This document shows, piece after piece, positions 58,386-64,000 of a stretch of 64,000 nucleotides of DNA. Numbering within the stretch: position 1 is the stretch's first letter; each line of letters begins with the position of its first letter. This DNA is from Sipunculus nudus. Its lineage: Eukaryota; Annelida; Sipuncula; Golfingiida; Sipunculidae. The stretch is taken from contig CM049317.1 in NCBI GenBank assembly GCA_026874595.1, forward strand, positions 10,330,382-10,394,381. Reading direction: 5' to 3'. A program made the translations under genes and the position numbers. The notes under the pieces were generated by a model. It worked only from the letters and a program-made list of their open reading frames with translations. It did no database searches and was not told where the DNA came from.

Positions 58386-58386
<1 letters not shown>
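57581..58386 (-). mobile_element. 806-bp solo LTR, minus orientation
   Basis: On the minus strand TGTTACAAGTGC...GGTTCCGTAACA. It shares TATA region, 'ttccagcggacac', 'attcccctagaca' and 'atcacgcatacgtgatctg' blocks with 55188-55993. It sits inside an (AT)n tract, which obscures the target duplication. Confidence 0.85.

Positions 58387-58480
<94 letters not shown>
58387..58480. repeat. (AT)n(GA)n microsatellite at the left edge of copy B
   Basis: AT units to about 58437, then GA units to 58479. Same compound structure as 13296-13360. Confidence 0.95.
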
Positions 58481-60699
58481 AACAGACAGACATGAAATCT
58501 GAGGAAAAGCAAGATGCACATAAACTGCATCGGTTCTCTATAGCACGCTTCTGTAATACAATATACGGACATGTTGTGCAACCTAAGGTTACAAATACTA
58601 GTTTATTTGTGTCAGCAGTACCCTATTGAAAAGTAATTGTTTTCATTAACATACGTGAAATCATATTATAAAATGACATTTAGCCAGTTTCAATAGTCCT
58701 CAAAATATATATAGAAAGTGCTTGTATTATTTTATACCAGAAAATGTACCTGCGGTCACCTTGCGAATCCATTTTGACTCACGTCGTATCCCAGCTAGTG
58801 ATCTATCGCTATGCATTCCAATTTACTATAGTTCACGTGATCCAACACTCGCAAAACATCTGTACTCTAAAGTTTAGTAAAGCACATCACCAGTATATGT
58901 TTAGATCTTGAGGGAGGGGGGGGGCTTTGGGAGCCATCATAATTCATTATGCCAATGTCATTTATTATGCATGTGTAGAGTCCTACTTTTTGTTCTATTA
59001 TTGTAGTTATAAAATGTACCCTGTATATAACTGTGGCTATAGTCCGTCGGATAGAGGAAAATGCCTTTCCTTCCAGTCGTTCTCTCGAATATTTAATATA
59101 TATTTCCTGTCCGTTCCTGGAGTCAAGGACAATTTGCGGGATATTAGTCAACAGGTGTAATAAGTAAACCCTCCCTTCTCAAAATCCTGGATCCGCCCCT
59201 ATACACACCACACGCCAAAACATCAGCATTAACATTAAGAGCATGTCCGACCAGAAGTTTATACACAACACGGGTAATTACATGAATACATGAATTAATA
59301 GTCTCATGTAAATTTTGTAGCATAGGCACGGCATCAATATTCATTCTATTTAAATTCTAATTATCTGTGAGTGTACTAGAGACGTGTTACTTCTTCAGTG
59401 TGTATAAGAAGGCCAGGTCGATAGCTCGGTTGTGCAGATACCTTGCTTCAGTGGTCAATCTCGCCTGTTATATTATGAAATTTAAACAGACTCGCGATTG
59501 TTGGGACCGAAATCTAAACGGCCAATCAAGTCCATCGTTACAATATAATCAGTATACAGATAACAAAACTATTCACAGACCTCATCAACAAGAACACAAG
59601 CACTCACCAGGTTTGCAAGCCTTTGTATGATTGGTCAGATCAACAAGCTGACATATAAACTATACTTAGTATATGAAATTCTTGGTAAGATTTTCCGTGA
59701 TTCACCTTCGCCAGACTGTTGATATAAAATAGTTTTCTCATCCGCGAAAATGGACCGTACGCGAGCCACCTGATTGGTTCAAATGACTTGTTAAGAATTC
59801 ATGAAATGGTACGCTCTGGGGCTTGCTGAAGCATGGCCTCTGCACAACCGATATTAACTCATATTATAGCGACCTTGTCTATAGGCAAAATTACATTCTA
59901 TTTATTGCCAAAATGTGTGTGTGTGTATGTCATTCATCATGGCAGAAATGGATGTTTCAGTGTTATAACTTATATTTCCAGTTTGACATATTTACTTGCT
60001 CGAGTGCTCCCTGGTGCTTGATTTAGTAACACGCTTACACGTTTACACGAGTCCCATGAATACTTTGACATTTTATGATCTCAAACGGCCGGGAAACATC
60101 GAATCTTTACATTATCGACACATAACTTGCAGCAAATATAATATTTCGGTCTACTTTATCATGGGGACTGCATTATAGCTTTCATTGATATAAATTTTGA
60201 CCTTTTCATGTTAGATGGGGACCGAACATGATAAAATAACTGTTTTTCATTGCCAATTGTTGCAAAAGTAAACTTCTTGGTATAAAATTAAAGCTTAGTT
60301 TGTTATTGACAACTTTAGTCCGAGTTGACAACGACCAGTACAATAAGGGTTGCCTGGGTCTCCCGCTATGTATAGCAATTTTGAAAGACGGCTAGGACTA
60401 AGTCCGTAGTCGTGTCAGTCAACCAATTGTGGTTATTACGGACAAAACTTGGCTGACTTATAAGTATAGGCTTCCGGCTTTCGTGGCTCGACTTCCCTTG
60501 ACAAAAAAATGACTAGCTTAAATGGCCTGAAAGAATTTAGCTTGTTGCAAAGTAACGATTTCATTCCAAGCAAGTTGGTTATCTGTTTAGGTGTAATAGA
60601 TTATCTGTTTAAAGATTAAACGGTTTTATCCATCATATCTAAAATATAATTTAACTGGAATACGGGTTGTCGACAAGCGACTACGTGTATCCGCCATTT

Positions 60700-61600
60700 C
60701 ACAGAAGCATGAGCAAAGTATGGAATGTTCAAGGCATGACATGACTCCAAATTTGTGGCATCAGTGATGCCAATTTAACTCCTCATACTTGTGCAATTTT
60801 CACAAAAAAAAGAGATCTTTAGATGGATACACCAATCAAGATTCAGGAGACCAATCAACTAATGTGAAAAGTGCATCAATGTTTTCTATAAAAACAGAAT
60901 AGCAGGTGGCGCCACCTGTCTGGTCTAAAAAAAGGCTACCCAAGACGGAAAAAAACATGCCAAAATTTCAGGCTGATACATCTATCCTCTCCTCAGATAT
61001 GAGTGATTTTTACCAAAGCAAACAGACGGATGGACAGATTGCAGATTGCACCACCAGTCATGAATACATGATGAAGGTATCCAAGATCTTTAGACATGCA
61101 CAATTTTAGGTCAATTCGACAAATCGCTCTTGAAAAAAGGGCATTAATTTATACTAGGAAATCCGTAAGGTAGGTGGCGCCACCTCTCCAATTTGGAAGG
61201 ACATGCCAATTTTCAGACCAACGCATTGAACTACTCCTGAGATATGAGCAATTTTCACCTAATGCAAACGGATGGATGGACGCCACGCAAAAATATTGAA
61301 GGTGGTGCCACAAGTCTCAAGGACGAAATGGAGAGATCCAAGATCTATGGACAAAATATCAGTTCAATAAATTTGAACCACTCCTGAGATACAGGCTGTT
61401 ATCAAAAAGACACGCAGACTCATACTGCCTAAAAAGGACTGCAGGTGGCGCCACTACACAGGTGAGCGAATAACTATGCCGGGTTTCGGAGAGATCGGCC
61501 CAAGGGTCTTAGAGGAGTTCTCCGGAAACGAACGCGGCGGCGGCGGAACTAGGTAAAAGAAAAACATAGTATCTGCAAAACTTTGTTTTGGCGGATACAA
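60700..61600. repeat. GGTGGCGCCACC-type repeat block in copy B
   Basis: Starts near a hairpin GGCATC-AGT-GATGCC (60757-60771), followed by units of about 270 bp with the palindrome at 60905, 61178 and 61444. It ends with a CGG run and 'ttggcggatacaa'. Confidence 0.82.
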
Positions 61601-61977
61601 TTACATTTTAAGTTGATGTAGTTGGTAGTTTTGCCGGTCTACATTTCGATAAAGAACAAACATATTGTATATACTTTCAGAAATGAATTTAAAAAATCAA
61701 CATTTATTAGAGTATTTATTTTACATTATCCACTGTACGGGAACAAGGCCTATATGCACAGGGACAATATGAACCTATGTAACGGAATAAACAGCAGGTA
61801 TATACAGCGGGTTGGTCATCTGTCTGGAGACTGATTGTTCTACATCTCCCTTAATTCATCCCTTGCATTATCACAAAGTTATTTATAGAAACAGACACAA
61901 TCCTGGTAGCCAAAACTACTAGTATTTGAAGTTATACAAGTTATGTATTACTTATTTTAAGATTCACATATAACCAA

Positions 61978-61980
<3 letters not shown>

Positions 61981-62032
<52 letters not shown>

Positions 62033-62033
62033 A

Positions 62034-62087
<54 letters not shown>
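61981..62087. repeat. (AG)n microsatellite in copy B
   Basis: Long AG tract with two short interruptions, collinear with 25197-25247. Confidence 0.95.
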
Positions 62088-62089
<2 letters not shown>

Positions 62090-64000
62090 CCCTGAACACA
62101 TTTGGGTATTTTCCTAGAAGACATCAGTTTCCCATCCAGGTGTAGTTTAAACCAACTCCGGCATAGAATCGCAGAATATTTGTTTAAACCATTTCAAATT
62201 GTGATTCTGAACAGTAAGACATTAATATACTCATATAGTGTATAAGGTATGTGTTGTATGTGTGAGTAAAATACATAAAACACACAAAGTTTAAGCAAAA
62301 TTTTATTTTTCAAACGTGTATATTTTTACAAATGTGATCACTTCTCATACAGGCACAACACATGTTAATAGGACTTTCACTTTTTTGAGTAAAAATACAA
62401 AATGGAAAAGGAACACATTGGTTAATATCAATTGACTATAAAAATTTAAACTAGTTTTTGGAGATAAAGAGACATAGCTATTTTCACAATATCACAGATA
62501 AACTCTCTAACAATGTATGTACGTAGCAAATGCAAGCAAAAACATTACATTCATAAAATAAATTGGATTTCTCGATATTTATTTTGAGCATGCATTATAA
62601 AACACAAAACTGATGACCGGAACAGATTCTTAGTTTGTTTTATCTGACGTTGTTACAAGGGAAGTAACTCATGTTTATTATTTACGGTAGTTCCGCTTCT
62701 GCTTTTCAGCACCACCTCTTGTTTATTTGGCGAAACAAAGTAATTCTGAGGGAGATGGTAATACCAAGTAAGCTTTTTTTGTATCACACGTCGGTCGAAT
62801 TACAAATAATGATGGCGAACTGTATACTCTAACAAACAGAAACATAACAGCGAGTTAAGGTTAAAATGATAATATTTATAACGAATAATAGTGTCCCACT
62901 TTGACACCAGATGGAGCTGACAAATTTCAGCGGTTTACAACAAATAACAAGTCATATTCCCTTTCATATGACAAAATGAAAATTCCTTAGGCGCGGGTTG
63001 TTGATACAAAATTAACAAATCTGATTAAATCTAATCTCATTGTAAATAAAAACAGAGCCACATCGATACAAACATATTAATCAATAAATTAACACCGTAT
63101 ATCTTATGGGAAAAATTTAACCGATACGGAAAAGGACATTACAGCTTTCAACCTCCTCAGTGCTCAAATTAATTAACAAAATAATTAATAGCCAGTCAGG
63201 CATTAATCAGACTGACACCATAAAACAATATACTGTCTGTCAACAATTCCCCGAACATAGCCGAGGCGCTGCCGACGATTTACGGACCATCTGGAACTTG
63301 CTAAAATACTATGGTTTGCTATATATATATTCGAAGGGTTAAAACTTCGCGACTTTCCTTTTTCAGTGTTTCAGTTCTATTTTTTGCGATTGAACCATAG
63401 AGTATAACTTAAACAGAGTATAGCATAGGCCTATATTAAATATTATGCGCACAGATTCTTAACAGTAGGGCGCATACCAATGCGCACTTCGAATGAGTGA
63501 GAATTATAATCATTATCGGGCAGATAATTTATAAGATCTGATATTAGTTATTTAATTGCAATCTTCGATTTGCGGGTTACATATATGATCTATTATTATA
63601 TATTATATCATTTTTTTCTACTCCCCGTCGAAGATAGGACCGACCCTTTTTTTCACGAAGGGCTTATTTTCGCGATGATTTCCCCTAAGCAAATATCGCG
63701 AATTTGAACCCCTGGCGAACAAAAAGGCAACCACAGTACGCTGAAATAAAATACAAGAAATTAGCATTTATTTTATCTGAACCCTGTTTTGAGTTACAAA
63801 GGAGATTCCTTATTTAACTCTGTGTCATCGAGAGTACCATTTTCTACCATCAATGATATATTAATTAAAAACTAATTTGGTTTAAACTATTCCTTGGAAG
63901 TTCCGCCATTTAAGATATTTTAATGATATTTTAATTCGATATTTTGTCTTTTCATACGTACATATCAATGGAATCGAGACAATACGTTACACCAGCAGGA

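Larger units (their letters stand above)
58387..64000. repeat. copy B of the duplicated segment (carries empty sites)
   Basis: Collinear partner of 13296-27062, in the same orientation. It lacks the gypsy element (single CCAGC at 58791-58795) and lacks the 4-kb DNA transposon (single ATAT at 61752-61755). It has extra material of about 375 bp at 59385-59760 and about 150 bp at 60226-60385 that copy A lacks. It extends past the window end. Confidence 0.9.

Overview
This is a eukaryotic, AT-rich, intron-bearing and repeat-dense window. It most likely comes from a marine bivalve mollusc. That identification is an inference from three things: a multi-exon animal alanine racemase gene, a repeat family with inverted ends and a ~158-bp internal tandem array like the bivalve 'pearl' elements, and Ty3/gypsy and CR1-like retroelements. 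There are no bacterial operons, no CRISPR array and no rRNA genes.

One host gene can be assembled with confidence. It is an alanine racemase on the minus strand (49829 down to 31296), in eight GT-AG exons whose phases all agree. It ends at a natural stop, but the first exon(s) with the start codon were not found. Its introns hold Helitron-like ends, 'TGACCTTTGACC' repeats, minisatellites and simple repeats.

Layout. 1-6850: dispersed repeats, including a 1.8-kb composite element (598-2400) with a ~145-bp tandem repeat rich in nuclear-receptor half-sites. 6849-12555: a young Ty3/gypsy element on the minus strand, with near-identical 376-bp LTRs but a pol broken by a frameshift, a stop and a deletion of the RT active site. 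13296-27062: copy A of a large duplication, split by an old Ty3/gypsy element (13716-18711) and by a 4.08-kb DNA transposon (20898-24974). 28183-29648: a second composite element. 31296-49829: the alanine racemase gene. 49905-54879: a pearl-like element with inverted ends and a 158-bp array, itself split by a CR1-like LINE. 54950-57301: a C-rich element carrying an 806-bp solo LTR. 57581-58386: a second, inverted 806-bp solo LTR. 58387-64000: copy B of the large duplication, which preserves the empty sites of both copy A insertions.

The alanine racemase is the only likely functional protein gene. The other recognisable coding sequence belongs to retroelements, and all three reverse transcriptases have a damaged catalytic box.
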